From contig AP026131.1 of assembly GCA_030295235.1 (NCBI GenBank), forward strand, positions 62,001-126,000: 64,000 nt of DNA. Reading direction: 5' to 3'. Under the pieces are notes generated by a model. That model searched no databases and was not told where the DNA came from. It saw only the letters and a list, made by a program, of their open reading frames with translations. Below are positions 46,444 to 58,329 of this stretch, one piece after another. This DNA comes from Fistulifera solaris (taxonomy: Eukaryota; Bacillariophyta; Bacillariophyceae; Naviculales; Stauroneidaceae). The position numbers and the translations under genes were made by a program. Numbering within the stretch: position 1 is the stretch's first letter; each line of letters opens with the position of its first letter.

Positions 46444-46950
46444 ATTCAAATTGCTGCTTTTATATACAGATAAGAGTTAAACAAGGTAGAAACGTTGATA
46501 TCACAAATCAATACTTCGAAGCTCTCTAAGCAACAAGATTGTTGCCGAGTCGCAAGTTGCAACAAACGAAACGAAGGGGCTATTAGACGGAAGGGCGGAA
46601 GGACAACAGAACGTTGTACGTCGCTTCGTTACTCGTGAACAAATAATTCTCCCCCGCTTTCCAGACTGCAACAAAGTGTAGCCTCTTTTTTCACCGCGAC
46701 CAATGAAATAGTTCGCTTTCTCTCAGCGAAGAATAGTATATCGTTTTATGTACCGACTCACGTTCTTCCCAGCGAATCAGGGAAGAGGATTCATTTTTCA
46801 TTCGGGAGTTCGCATTCTGCAATGCGAAACGAGAACGCTTTTGTGAGAATCCTTCGCGCTCCCATTCTTTCCACAAAAACCAAAACATTCCGATCCAATC
46901 GAAAAGCGAAAAAAACAAACCAAACTCAAACAAAAGAAACATTCAACAGA

Positions 46951-49833
46951 ATGACTGATCTTCAAAAACTCGACGAGCTCGTCAAGCGTGTCAATGCGGC
47001 TCAGAAAGTCTTTGCTACGTACTCACAAGAACAAGTCGACCAGATCTTTCGTGCGGCAGCGTTGGCGGCGGCCGACGCTCGCATTCCGTTGGCTACCATG
47101 GCCGGCCGAAGAGTCGGGAATGGGTGTCATTGAAGATAAAGTGATCAAAAACCACTTCAGTTCGGGAGTACATCTACAACAAATACAAGGACGAAAAGGC
47201 GTGTGGAGTTCTCGAAGTGGACGACGAAATGGGCATCATGATCCTTGCGGAGCCCATCGAACGATATGCGGTGTCGTTCGTGCACAAACCCAACGTCTAC
47301 GACTATTTTCAAGGTAAATATCATCATAATCATTTTCAGTGAACAACTTTCTGGTTCAGCCGGCTCACAAACATGATTTCTTCCGGCGCAGGCACTTATT
47401 TGTTTAAAGACTCGCAACGCAATCGTCTTTTCTCCTCATCCACGTACCAAGAAATCTACCGCGTACACTGCAAAATTGGTTTTGGGCCTTGGCCGTGGCT
47501 GCTGGAGCTCCTCCGGATATTATTGGCTGGATTGAAGAGCCTACTTTGGACCTATCGCGAAGCTTTGATGCATCATGACGGCATTGATCTCATCCTTGCG
47601 ACGGGAGGGCCAGCCATGGTCAAGGCGGCCTATTCTTCGGCAAAACCAGCTATCGGAGTGGGAGCTGGTAACACGCCGGTAGTAATTGATGAGACAGCTG
47701 ACGTCAAGCGAGCTGTATCGTCGATTCTCATGTCCAAGACGTTTGATAACGGAGTGGTGTGTGCCTCCGAGCAATCGTGTATTGTCGTGGATAGCATTCT
47801 ACGAACAAGTCAAGGAACGCCGCCAAGTACGGAGGTTATTTTTTTGAGTGCAGAGGAGGCGGACAAAGTACGCTCTTCTCTTTGTCAAGGGTGCCTTGAA
47901 CGCCAAAATTGTCGGTCAATCGGCTCTCAAAATTGCTGATTTGGCTGGAATCACCGTCCCACCTTACACCAAAGTGCTTATTGGTGAGGGCAAGGTCTTG
48001 TCAGATGAAGACGAGTTTGCTCATGAAAAACTCTCTCCGACTCTAGGGTTCTATCGTGCCAGTGATTTCAACGAAGCGGTTGACATGGCTGTTACGGCTG
48101 TCGCTATGGGTGGCGTGGGTGTAAGTTTTGAAAATATGATCTTTTGTTGCTGACTCTCTCTTCATCGTGCCTGACTTTATTCTTCTTCTGTATGCAACAG
48201 CACACGTCATGTCTATACACCGACCAAGATAAGAACGACGACCGCATTCAGTACTTTGCCAAGAAAATGAAGACCGCTCGAATCTTGTTGAACACGCCCA
48301 CCCTCGCACGGGAGGAATCGGCGATTTGTACAACTTTGCACTGGCTCCTTCTTTGACACTGGGTTGCGGTTCATGGGGTGGTAACTCCATCTCAGAAAAT
48401 GTTGGGCCCAAGCACTTGATTAACAAGAAGACGGTAGCCAAGCGTGAAGAAAATATGCTCTGGCACAAACTTCCTCCGTCGATCTACTTTCGTTCGTGGG
48501 GCCATGGCGACTGCCATGGAGGATTTGAAAAGACTTTAAAAGGGCCGCCATTGTTACGGACAAGTTTCTCTACAACAATACTCCACACGTCCATGAGTTG
48601 CACGACTTGCTCAAAGCCCGAGGAATCGAGGCATAAACGTTCTCTGAAGTCCAAGCAGATCCAACTCTGACTACCATTCGAAAAGGAACCGACATGTTGG
48701 AAAACTTTGCTCCCGATCTCATTATCGCCATTGGAGGAGGAAGCCCCATGGATGCCGCCAAAATGATGTGGGTCTTGTATGAGCATCCTGAAGTAGATTT
48801 CAAAGAGTTGTCGCTCCGTTTCATGGATATTCGCAAGCGCATCTTTCATTTCCCAAAAATGGGGACCAAAGCAAAGCTTGTCTGCATCCCAACTACCAGT
48901 GGAACCGGAAGTGAGGTGACACCTTTGCTGTCGTAACAGATGACTCCACTTCCCAAAAATATCCGTTGGCGGATTACGAATTGACGCCATATATGGCGAT
49001 TGTGGATGCTAACTTGATTATGGATATGCCCAAGGGTTTGACGGCTGCTGGAGGCATTGACGCTGTCACCCATTCAATCGAAGCCTATGTCTCTGTGCTC
49101 GCTAACGAATTCTCTGATGGACAGGCTTTACAGGCTTTGAAGTTGTTGAAAGCTTATCTCCAGCGTGCCTACAAGAAAGGTGCCAACGACCCAGTAGCTC
49201 GTGAAAAGGTTCACAACGCAGCGACCGTAGCTGGTATAGCTTTTGCGAATTCGTTCTTGGGAGTTTGTCACTCAATGGCACACAAGCTTGGCGCTGAATT
49301 CCACATTCCCCATGGAATCGCCAATGCTCTCCTCCTGACCAACACTATTCGGCTTCAACGCAACAAACTTGCCCACCAAGCAGACCGCATTTTCGCGAGT
49401 ACGATCAGCCCAAATGCTCTTCGTCGTTATGGCGAGATCGCCATGCACTTGGGCTTTACACAGGAGCACACTGTCGATCGTGTGAACGCGATGTTGGATT
49501 GGCTTGACGAATTAAAGCGCGATTTGGATATTCCGATGTCAATCCAAGAATGGGGAGTCGACGAAACAGAGTTTATGGCAAAGGTTGACCAGCTGGCAGT
49601 GAATGCTTTTGATGATCAGTGCACTGGTGCCAATCCTAGGTATCCTTTGATCAGTGAACTCAGGAGCATCCTCATTGATTCGTATTATGGGGGAGCCCTT
49701 CACGTTGAGGGAGTACGAGAGGACCTATCCGCAAGAATCAGTCCAAGGATTCTTTCACTATCATGAGCCCGGAAATGGCTCTGAGCACTCCTTTCAGATG
49801 GTAGGATCTACCGGTGAGGCTGAGAAGAAATGA
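46951..49833 (+). pseudogene. adhE: Bifunctional aldehyde/alcohol dehydrogenase AdhE, heavily disrupted
   Basis: An ALDH half is followed by an iron-ADH half. Recognisable blocks in order: KVFATYSQEQVDQIFRAAA; ESGMGVIEDKVIKNHF; TNPTSTTIFK; CLKTRNAIVFSPHPR; GNTPVVIDETADVKRAVSS with NGVVCASEQ (catalytic Cys); IGGGSPMDAAKMMW; IPTTSGTGSEVTP; and HSMAHKLGAEFHIPHG. At least 12 single-base frame changes lie between 47.09 and 49.70 kb, many not in homopolymers, plus an in-frame TAA at 48634-48636. Introns are likely at about 47317-47392 and 48120-48201. It would make acetyl-CoA to ethanol in anaerobic metabolism. An upstream Arg-rich leader (ATG 46822) might target mitochondria. It is either true decay or a badly read segment. 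Confidence 0.8.
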
Positions 49834-49981
49834 AAGGCTGATCACTCGAACGTCTCTCTTCGATGTAAAAAATGAATGTATAAACTGAAAAATGAATTGT
49901 ATATCCTCCTCTCCCTCTTTGCCTGTTGATAGCAAGCGATCAATTCTCTGTTGCCGGTGCCTCCTCAATTGTTCCAACTCA

Positions 49982-51407
49982 TCATCTATTCAATCTGTTT
50001 CTTTTCGGCGAGAAAACAATAACGACAACGCTCCAAACAAACCGAAACTTCCTGCTAATGCACAATCTGATCCGAACACCGAAGTTGTCCGCCAAATAAG
50101 CCGAGAATAAAGGGGGCAACAATGTATGTCCCATCTCCAGAGGCCCTGGGCAATGCCATAGCTGTTGCTTTCGGCGTCGTCTGGGGCCAACTCTTGCGGC
50201 GTCGCCGTTAAAGCCGGACCTTGTGCTGTTGACCCAAAACTCCATAAGAGTACCACAGCAGAAAAAGCCAACGCTTCATTCGACATGGCCTCGTTGTTGA
50301 AAAGAGCAAACGGAGAGTCGCCATTCAAGGAAAGAGCCCATGGAATCGAAATTAAGCCCGTTGGCGCTAATCACCCCACCCAACACGCACAAGTGGCACG
50401 TGCGCTTATCTTGTCTGTGCAGAAACCACCAACTGGTGCACCAAGTAGTCCGGTCAACCCGGCCGCTGACAACAGAAGACCTGTGCCAGCGGCACCACCA
50501 GGCAAGCATTCTGTAGCCAGTATCGGTATTGACGCCAATTTTCGCAGCAAATCCAAAACTTGCACCGCTTTGACATAGAGCCAAACCCTGCCAGCTACGG
50601 CTCTCCTTTAAGAGCGAAATCCAGTCCCCCCGAATCAGATGTGATAGTCTCCGTTTCCACATCATAACTATTTTCGGTGCTTTCGCGAATTAGCAATCGT
50701 TTCAGGTAAAAACCAATACAGGAGCCAACAAATAGTTGCAGCAGCACTGACGCACAAGAATGACACTCGAGGTCCGTATTCTTCGACTAACAGACCTCCG
50801 ACGGGTGCCCCAATAGCAATACCGAGAGCTGCAACTGCTTGTTGTGCGGCAACAACTTTCCCTCGCTGGCTTTCGACTCGCTGTGCTAAATCGGCCAGCA
50901 TCCCCCTTTCTCCCGCCCGGACCAACTACGACCGACCCCCAGACCAAATCGTGCTAAAATGAGCAGCGGCAGATTGGTAGCACAAGCGGTCCCGAGATCA
51001 GCGACTGCAATGATAGCCATTCCCCAGATCATCGCTGCTTTGCGAGCCTTGTCGGCCTGCTTTCCCGACCAATTGGCCAGAAGCAATAATCCTATTGCAG
51101 GTGTTGAAATTACGATTCCATTTGCCGCTGAGGAAAGGCCAATTTCCTTTCCGTATAGAGGTATACTTGGGATAACAGCTCCTACTCCGAGAAACAGCAC
51201 GAACTGTGAAAGCAAAAGCAGCGCAAGCGGCTTGGCGACACTTTCAGAAGGAAATCCAAACCATTCGGGCTCACGGTTCTCAGAAGGTAGACCTTTCACA
51301 ATAGTGATATGAACATTTGGCTCCACTGCTTTAGGATAGACGCGATGGGAAGGTCTTAGCACGGTGGGGCGGCATAGCGTAAAGGGTTTCACACAGCGAG
51401 ATAGCAA
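49982..51407 (-). pseudogene. MFS transporter gene, several frame breaks
   Basis: Reading on the minus strand: PLALLLLSQFVLFLGVGAVIPSIPLYGKEIGLSS (TM1), then ANWSGKQADKARKAAMIWGM (the MFS loop 2-3 motif), LPLLILARFGLGVGRS, then in another frame AQQAVAALGIAIGAPVGGLL and ATICWLLYWFLPET, then TGLLLSAAGLTGLLGAPVGGF, ALAFSAVVLLWSFG and a last GTYIVAPFILG-like segment. At least four frame changes separate them. The order of blocks fits a 12-TM major facilitator, perhaps an organelle or drug-type antiporter. The N-terminal start is unresolved and may include a presequence. It is adjacent to the damaged adhE, in convergent orientation. Confidence 0.75.
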
Positions 51408-51898
51408 CAGAAGGACCCCGCAAATGCAAGAAGTTCTACTCCCTCGCGGCGATCATCTTTACAATTGTATATATTGTTATCGAGCATTCTGAGGAAAGGA
51501 ATAAGTTAGGGGACTTTGGCTTTGTTTTAAAATGTTTCGTCATTATTTCCTCGATCGTAACGCACACATCGCGTTTTTCGCTTCATTTTTTTCGCCCCCA
51601 GTGCTCGCTTTCGCGTCGCGCGCTTTCGCGGTAAGAATACTTAAGTGTTAAAGACGGCGCGCGCTGATCACTATGGGACCACGACACTATCTATTGATAA
51701 ATATAGTACTTTATGGCTCCTAAGTGACTACTTTTGATTGGAGACAACGAAGCTAACGGACAAACGAACTCATCAAAGCATTCAACTCGAACAAAGCAAC
51801 ATTTTCGTTCTTGTTCTATCGTATTGAAACAAAGAAAACCATTTGCGTCTCTTTTGAAGATAAAAGGTGTATTGTGAGCAAATTAGGTCTATGCAGAC
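51408..51898. other. Divergent intergenic region MFS / GEN1
   Basis: No supported gene. It must hold both promoters. Short G/C-rich blocks (cgcgcgctttcgcg near 51618) and AT-rich stretches are seen, with no clear regulatory motif. Confidence 0.5.
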
Positions 51899-53930
51899 AT
51901 GACGGTATCATCGCTGTGGAAAGCGCTCAACTCCACAAACTGTGGAAAGTCGATCGGAGAAAAAGAGCTCTCGACAGGATTGGCGGATCTTCGCGGCGTG
52001 AATCCGTGGAATTACAATGAGCGAGTGCGCTCACAGACACTCGCCATTGACCTTTCCATTTGGATCTGCGAGTCGCTTACTTCTCACGGTCTCAATGAAC
52101 AAAATGTGAATCCGACACTTCATGTCGTGTTCTCGCGAACTGTAAAACTGCTCAGTCTCGGCATCAAGCTCATATTTGTCGTCGAAGGAAAGAGCCGGAT
52201 TCGAACACAATCGGATGAAGATGATCGATTTCGGAAACGAAGAAGCGGAACAGCTTTCTGGAAAGCGTGCAAACAGTGCCAAACAATGCTCGAACAACTG
52301 GGAGTGGTGGTTGTTACGGCCAAGGCGGAAGGGGGAAGCGCTTTGCGCTTTGCTTAGTCAGCGTGGTCTCGTGGATGGTGTCATTTCGAATGACGGCGAC
52401 TGTCTTTTGTTCGGTGCAGAGCGCGTCTATACGAAGTTCTCTCTCGAAAACTTGGCAAACGGATCTATCGTTCGCTACGATTTGGATGATTTGCGATCGT
52501 TCGTCGAGCGCAGTGGATCGTCCGATGACCAGTCTTCCAATGCAGACTTACAGAAAAGCGCGGATATGAAGATCAGTCGAGAAGATTTGATTGTTTTTGC
52601 TCTCTTAACGGGTAGCGACATGGCCGGAGGTGGACTAGAAAACGTGGGGCACAAGAAAGCGCTAAGATTCATTCAGAAATGCAAGCACGACTATCCTCTC
52701 AGCGTAGACAGTGCAGCGCTTGATGAGATGAAATCGTGGGCCCGAGCTGCGAAAGCCGGTACTATCCAATCGCACACTTGCGACGGCGGCGAGCAACAGA
52801 AGCAAGAGGCTTGCTGCTCTCGATGTTGCCATGCTGGAACGAAGCGTAACCACCGAAAGCATGGCTGTGAAATATGTGGGACACAACCGGGAGAGCCGTG
52901 TTATAAATTCAGTGCAGACGACCGCTTTCGGCAAAGTTTACGTAGCAAGGCATTGCAACTCTATCCCAAATTCGATCCCTCGAAAGTCCTCGCAGCTTAT
53001 ACGTCTCCCAATGACAATCAATTGCCAATTCAGTTGGTTTCCTTATTAGGACAGGGAGGTGCAATTAAGATGAAGCCGCCACAATTAAGCGAGTTGATGC
53101 GAATGGACCTGGTCATCAAAGGATTCAATTTGGCGTCAAGTCGAGAATACATTCAGCAAGCTGTAGGAGGTTTACTTTCTCGTTACGAATTGATGGAATC
53201 GGCTCCTGTAGATATGGACAGTGGACCTGTGACGGAGACTCTTGTGACCCACACGAAACGTGAACGACCGGTCCCAAAATCCATTCAGAAATCGCTTACC
53301 CATCAAGGAGCGCCCTGCTACCAGATTCTCTGGCGTGTCAATGGTACTGTAACGGATGAAAGCGGCGAAGGAATCGACGGGTACGAGTACTTGACCATCG
53401 AACCATGCGAAATCGTCGAAAAGCGCTATCCAGACTTGGTTCATCAATTTCGAGAGGAAGAAGTAGAGCGTCTCAAACAGGGAGATAAGGAGAAGCAACG
53501 TCGTCAAAAGTTCCTGGAGGACATTTTATTCGAGACTAAGGTCGATGATGACGCTCAAAACCGAAAACGCAAACTGGCTTGCATCAAAATGCGGGGAGAC
53601 TTTTTCGAGCAAAAAATGCCGACGCGAGATAGCCATGATCACAATATTGACGGGCGCCAAAGCCACGACGTCACTCAATTGCTGCGTTTTGTGAAAAAGC
53701 CAACCGCCCTGTCTTCTTCTCCTTTGACTACATGCGCACAAAAGACAACTTTCAAAACGCAGCAACGCAACCAGTCGTCTCATATACCGTCGTTGAGCCC
53801 TTCGCGAGAACTCTTTTGTAATATGGGTGAACTGTTGGTGCCGTTGACACCCATCATGTCTCAACGGGGCGTTTTTCCTCCGCATCACATTCTCCTTGTC
53901 AAAAACGTGACTGAGCATGACGAGCAGTAG
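51899..53930 (+). CDS. GEN1: XPG-family Holliday junction resolvase GEN1
   Basis: It starts MTVSSLWKALNS, the XPG N-terminal form, with RSQTLAIDLSIWICESL (XPG-N Asp). Removing one G from the G5 run at 52331-52335 joins TAKAEG to EALCALL, giving the XPG-I acidic block AKAEGEALCALLSQRGLVDGVISNDGDCLLFGA. The helix-hairpin FALLTGSDMAGGGLENVGHKKAL, a Cys/His insert (CCSRCCHAGTKRNHRKHGCEICG), as in GEN1/SEND1, and a chromodomain-like region follow. Length is about 675 aa. The nuclease acts on branched DNA in the nucleus. Confidence 0.9.
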
Positions 53931-53938
53931 AGTCGTTC

Positions 53939-54724
53939 TTATCCTTGTTGCTTCGTGCTGTTTTGATCATGAAGAATCTCCCCCGAACTAGTAGTAACAC
54001 GAGCAATATAATGCAACGAAAGCTTTCCATCTTGTTTACCAGGTGTCAATAGTACTTCATTCGCACTTTCATAAAAGAGAATCCCTTCATCAGCACATTT
54101 CACAGCATCCACATAAATATAAACTTGCGACGACTTTCGCATTCCGGAGATGACTTCTCCCGGCAATCCTTTCGCGAAATGAATATGCTGTCGATTCATC
54201 CGACTCAGATAACCCGCATCTTGTATGTTCTTCCACGCCTCCATCGAAGTTCCATGTACAATGCACGGAATGTTTTTCAGTTGTTCGGGAGTGAGTGCCG
54301 TGAGCAATTGCTCTGGATCAACCACGTGTTTCGGTAAGGAATGACCTTGATTCGCACGAATGCACCAAATAATCTCTTCTGTTTCTGGATGAACGAAAGG
54401 ACTATCCGCATAATCAATCGCCGGCTTTTGTTGCAACGCAAAGCGCTGTTTGTCATTGTTTTGTACAACCGCTTCCACTTGTTCTTGGGTATATCCACGC
54501 AATTTGGGATGTTGGCTTTTTAGAATTTCGACGAGAGGAACAAAACCATCCGTACGCATCGTTAATTTCAATTGAATGGCTTGATGCCGTAATGCCCACG
54601 ATAGTGCGTGTGATAATTGTTTCAACGGATCTTGATTGTTATTGTGATTCTTTCTTCGGTTGTTGCGTGGCCGTTTGGCTTTTGGAGGACACGGATGATA
54701 ATGATTCGAATAATCGTCAGTCAT
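53939..54724 (-). CDS. TPT1: tRNA 2'-phosphotransferase (TPT1/KptA)
   Basis: Intact, 261 residues. After a basic Asn-rich leader it has the KptA/Tpt1 signature: LSHALSWALRHQAIQLKL, DGFVPLVEIL, KQRFALQ, CIRANQGHSLP, PCIVHGTSMEAWKNIQDAGYLSRMNRQHIHFAKGLPG, SSQVYIYVDAVKCADEGILFYESANEVLLTPG. The R-H-R-R type residues in LRHQ and IRANQGHS are present. It removes the 2'-phosphate left by tRNA splicing, using NAD+. Its stop lies 8 bp from the GEN1 stop (convergent). Confidence 0.95.
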   Translation of the reverse strand: MTDDYSNHYHPCPPKAKRPRNNRRKNHNNNQDPLKQLSHALSWALRHQAIQLKLTMRTDGFVPLVEILKSQHPKLRGYTQEQVEAVVQNNDKQRFALQQKPAIDYADSPFVHPETEEIIWCIRANQGHSLPKHVVDPEQLLTALTPEQLKNIPCIVHGTSMEAWKNIQDAGYLSRMNRQHIHFAKGLPGEVISGMRKSSQVYIYVDAVKCADEGILFYESANEVLLTPGKQDGKLSLHYIARVTTSSGEILHDQNSTKQQG

Positions 54725-54869
54725 GTTCTAAAATAATATGCTTTATTCTTTTTATTACTAGCTCATAAATAATATTCGAGGCGAATTTGTGTTGCTGCTA
54801 GCATTTATTCGTCATGGTCATGGTCATGGTGTCGCCGCTGTCGCGGAGGAGTTTTTTATCTTGACTATT

Positions 54870-55420
54870 TTTACTATAGACCAAAGTGTTGGTTCAAGGA
54901 AACCACGATTGCAATCCAGTCACGAGTGAAATATTTTGCGAGAAAGGCTGCTGTTTCATTTCACATCGAACAGCCCAGTTTTTCAAAACCACATTAATTT
55001 TTCTTGGAATCAAATTACCTATAGCGTTGCTCAAACTCCTAATGCGGATTATAATTTTTGAGTCGAAAAGTGTTGCGCTTCTTTCTCTTCCGAATTTACT
55101 ATAGCCCAATGTGAGGACGACCTTTTCCACGACTGCATTCCGGTCACGGGTCCATGATTTTTCCGAGACCGACTGATGCCTAATTTTCCTGTCGTTCTGC
55201 TTTCTCGTAAGCTACAAATGTCTTTCTTGCAACAAAAATTACTAAAAACATTGTTCATAATGCAAAATATAGTTACTTATAAGACAAAAATCATAGAAAT
55301 TTGATGGCTTCGTATTTACTATAGGCGGAAGTGTTGTCTTAAGGAAGATCATCCGCGACTAAAAATCCGGTCACGGGTCAAGATTTTTCCGAGACAGACT
55401 TGTCTATGCGTGCCAAGTCA
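54870..55420 (+). repeat. Three diverged tandem copies of dispersed repeat family 2
   Basis: Copies start at about 54871, 55096 and 55315 (spacing 225 and 219 bp). Each opens with tttactatag and contains cacga-ttgca/ctgca…ccagtcacg or ccggtcacgggt, then tttttccgagacc/agac. The 26.4-26.7 kb copies share the same blocks. All lie in divergent intergenic DNA, here between TPT1 and the KLHDC4-like gene. The rest of 54725-55749 holds no supported gene. Confidence 0.75.
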
Positions 55421-55749
55421 AGTAGAATGCCTACCTTTTCGTTTCTTGCAATGCGATCATTTCTTTTATGCAGATAATGATTGTGTGTGTTGAAAAGTGT
55501 TCAGGCCAGAATGTGCGGAGTTAGTAAGTACTAAGATCACATCGTCTGAACGTCATACGTCACCGGGTAGACACTTGAGTGAGACGCATCACGCACAGAC
55601 CCGGCCGTCGACTTTCACGCATTATTTTATTTTTTACTAGTAGCGTTGCAGGATGAACTTATTGGCATTCTTTTCCAGGATCATCAACATTATCTTGTCT
55701 CTTTGTTGCATTTAGATTTTAAGACGAAAAGGCAGACAAGAAGAAGAAG

Positions 55750-58033
55750 ATGGCGAAGAAGGGCAAGAAAGATACGGAAAAGAAGGCGGCATTACAAGCT
55801 AAAAAGGAAGCCAAAGCCGACAAGGCTGCTCGAAAACGACTTACGAAAGAAGCACGCAAAGATGCACAGCAGCAGGGCGATCATCCTTCCAATTCAAATA
55901 ATAAATTGATGGATTTTGATTTGGATGCTATGCTACAAGCCTATCGACAGAGCGATAATGTTGTCGAACAGACTCAAGTCGAACCCATCGAAGGATTCCC
56001 ACCGGCCAGAGCGAACGCGACATTGACTCTAACAGCCGATAAGAAACAACGCAACGCTTCTCTCTATCTATTCGGTGGAGAATATTACGATGGAGTCGAA
56101 AATATTGTACTGGATCAGTTGTTTGTGACAGATTTGACGAACTGGAATTGGAAACGAATTCAGACTCCTCCACCGACACCGCCGCCTCGATGTGCACATA
56201 CAACCGTCTATTACAATCAGTCACTCTACGTATTTGGTGGAGAAATGGCGACAGCGGATGAGTATCATCATTATAAAGATATATGGAAGTATCATATACC
56301 CTCTCAGCAGTGGACGGAAATCAAACCTTCTTCCAAATTCGGGACACAACCAACACCGCGGTCGGGACATTCGGCGGTGGTTTGGAAGCATTTCATGATT
56401 CTCTTTGGGGGCTTTTACGAAGCGGTTCGTGATGTACCCAGATGGTACAATGATGTGACGGTGCTAAACTTACAGACAGAACAGTGGATGGATATACCAC
56501 ACAGTCGATTGACACAGCGTCCGGAACCGCGGTCCGCTTGTAATGTAGTAGTCTTGCAAGACACGATGCTCGTGCAAGGGGGCTTTTCGAAACTGAATCC
56601 TTCCGCTAATTCCACGGAAACAAAAGTACACACGGATGCATGGGTATTGCATTTGGCGCCATTGTTGCAAAATAAGGCTCCAACGTGGGAACGACTTTTT
56701 TCGGCCAAAACAAAACGATCCGGGACGAGTGCTGTAGCTTATCAAGACAAACTAATGCTTGTGTATGGCGGAGTAGTCGATGCAGAAAAACTCAATCACA
56801 AGATCGAATCGGTCTTTTACAATGATATGTTTGCGTTGGATGCAACGCGGCGGAAATGGTTCCCCTTGACGGTACGGAAGCTGAAGCAGGATGTGACTAA
56901 TACTAATACCGAGACAGAGAGCACACTTCAACAAGATGAAACAGAAGAAAAAGACGACGACAGAAACAATGATATTGGAGAGGACGATGTCCTGCTTTTG
57001 GAGGACGACAATCTAGACGAAGCAGCAGCATTGAACACAGAGGGTTGGGATGTGGGAAAGCTTCGCTCCAACATGTTCGCCTTCATCGACGGAGAAGGTA
57101 ACCTTGTCTACGAGAAGATTGGTGATTCCGATGATGAAGGTGATGGTGAGGAGCGTGTGAATGATGATGAAGAAAAGGAGGAGGAAAAAAGACAATGAGG
57201 AATATGATGAAGAAGAGGAAGACGAAGCAAAGGGGGAAGAGGAAGAAGAGGACGACAAGCACCCAAAACACAAACCAGAGGGACAAGCCTCGAAGGAACC
57301 ATCAACGACGATTACATCTTCGTCCGTCATGACGTTACATCCCGAAACGCGTGCCCCGGAAGCAGTGATTCAAAGTGAACCACTGCCGCGCATCAAGGCG
57401 CTGTTATTTGTGGCAGGGCATCACCTCTACATTTATGGCGGGTTATTAGAAGTAGGGGACCGCGAAGTCACTTTAGATGATCTCTGGCGACTTGATTTGC
57501 GTAAGCGCAATGGTTGGGAGTGCTTGTTCGTTGGGACGATGCATCAGCAAGTGTGGAGAGGTGCCATCCACGATGACGACGAAAGTTATGTCAGTAGTTC
57601 TGGTCCAGGCGGTGTCGATAACGATGAGGATGATGATGACAATGACGCATACCAGGGCCAATCAGCAAACTCGTCATTGCAGCAGGAAATATTTGCGCTG
57701 AATCAACAGTCTGAGTTGACAAATGCGAATCGCACTCCTCAACCATCCGAGATCCTAGCAGACTTTTACGCACGGACAGCGGACTATTGGAACGAACGAG
57801 CTGCCCACATAGAATCAGGAGAAGAACTGACACAAAAAGAACTCAAACGCAAAGGATTTGGTTTGGCGAAGGAACGCTACGAAGAGTTAAGGCCCATCAT
57901 GGAACGGCTTCGTGAGTTGGAGATAACAACCCCGCGTACAGAAAAGATTAAAAAGGACCGTAAAGACTCAAAAGAAGAGAAGAAGAAGAAGAGTTCTAAA
58001 GAGTCCAAGAAAATGCGTCAGCGCGAAAGATAG
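55750..58033 (+). CDS. Kelch-repeat protein, KLHDC4/KEL3-like
   Basis: It starts at ATG 55750 with a Lys/Ala-rich helix (MAKKGKKDTEKKAALQ), typical of KLHDC4. Kelch blades follow: LYLFGGEYYDG, RCAHTTVYYNQSLYVFGGE, PRSGHSAVVWKHFMILFGGFY, PRSACNVVVLQDTMLVQGGF, SGTSAVAYQDKLMLVYGGV and HHLYIYGGLLEVGD. Long acidic inserts lie between blades 5 and 6. An extra A in the A6 run at 57185-57190 splits the frame; removing it gives one protein of about 760 residues ending in a Lys/Ser-rich tail. The conserved C-terminal segment TADYWNERAA fits the family. Probably nuclear or cytosolic; function poorly known. Confidence 0.88.
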
Positions 58034-58329
58034 TGAGGAGTATATAGCACAGGACGATGATGCTAGACGCTAAGGTTAGCTCTAAGTTAATTGTGTCTGT
58101 CTGAAATTTTTTAAAACTATTTGAGGCAGAAGAGAAAGGATCGTCAAGTCATAAAACTGACACCAAACAATCATGTCAGCGAAAGCGAGGATGACATTGA
58201 AATAAACTAAACCGAGAATACGTTCCATCATCGTTTGTTCTCAATTCGACGGCGGTAATTGCTTCCTGGTACGATGCTAATCTGCTGGGCAAGGAAACGT
58301 CGTCCTTTGGGGACTGTAATAGATCCAAT

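Noticed and set aside
19775-53930. A DNA-repair gene cluster (REV3, MRE11, GEN1)
   Set aside because: The three genes are separated by unrelated genes, on both strands, each with its own promoter gap; co-location is probably chance.
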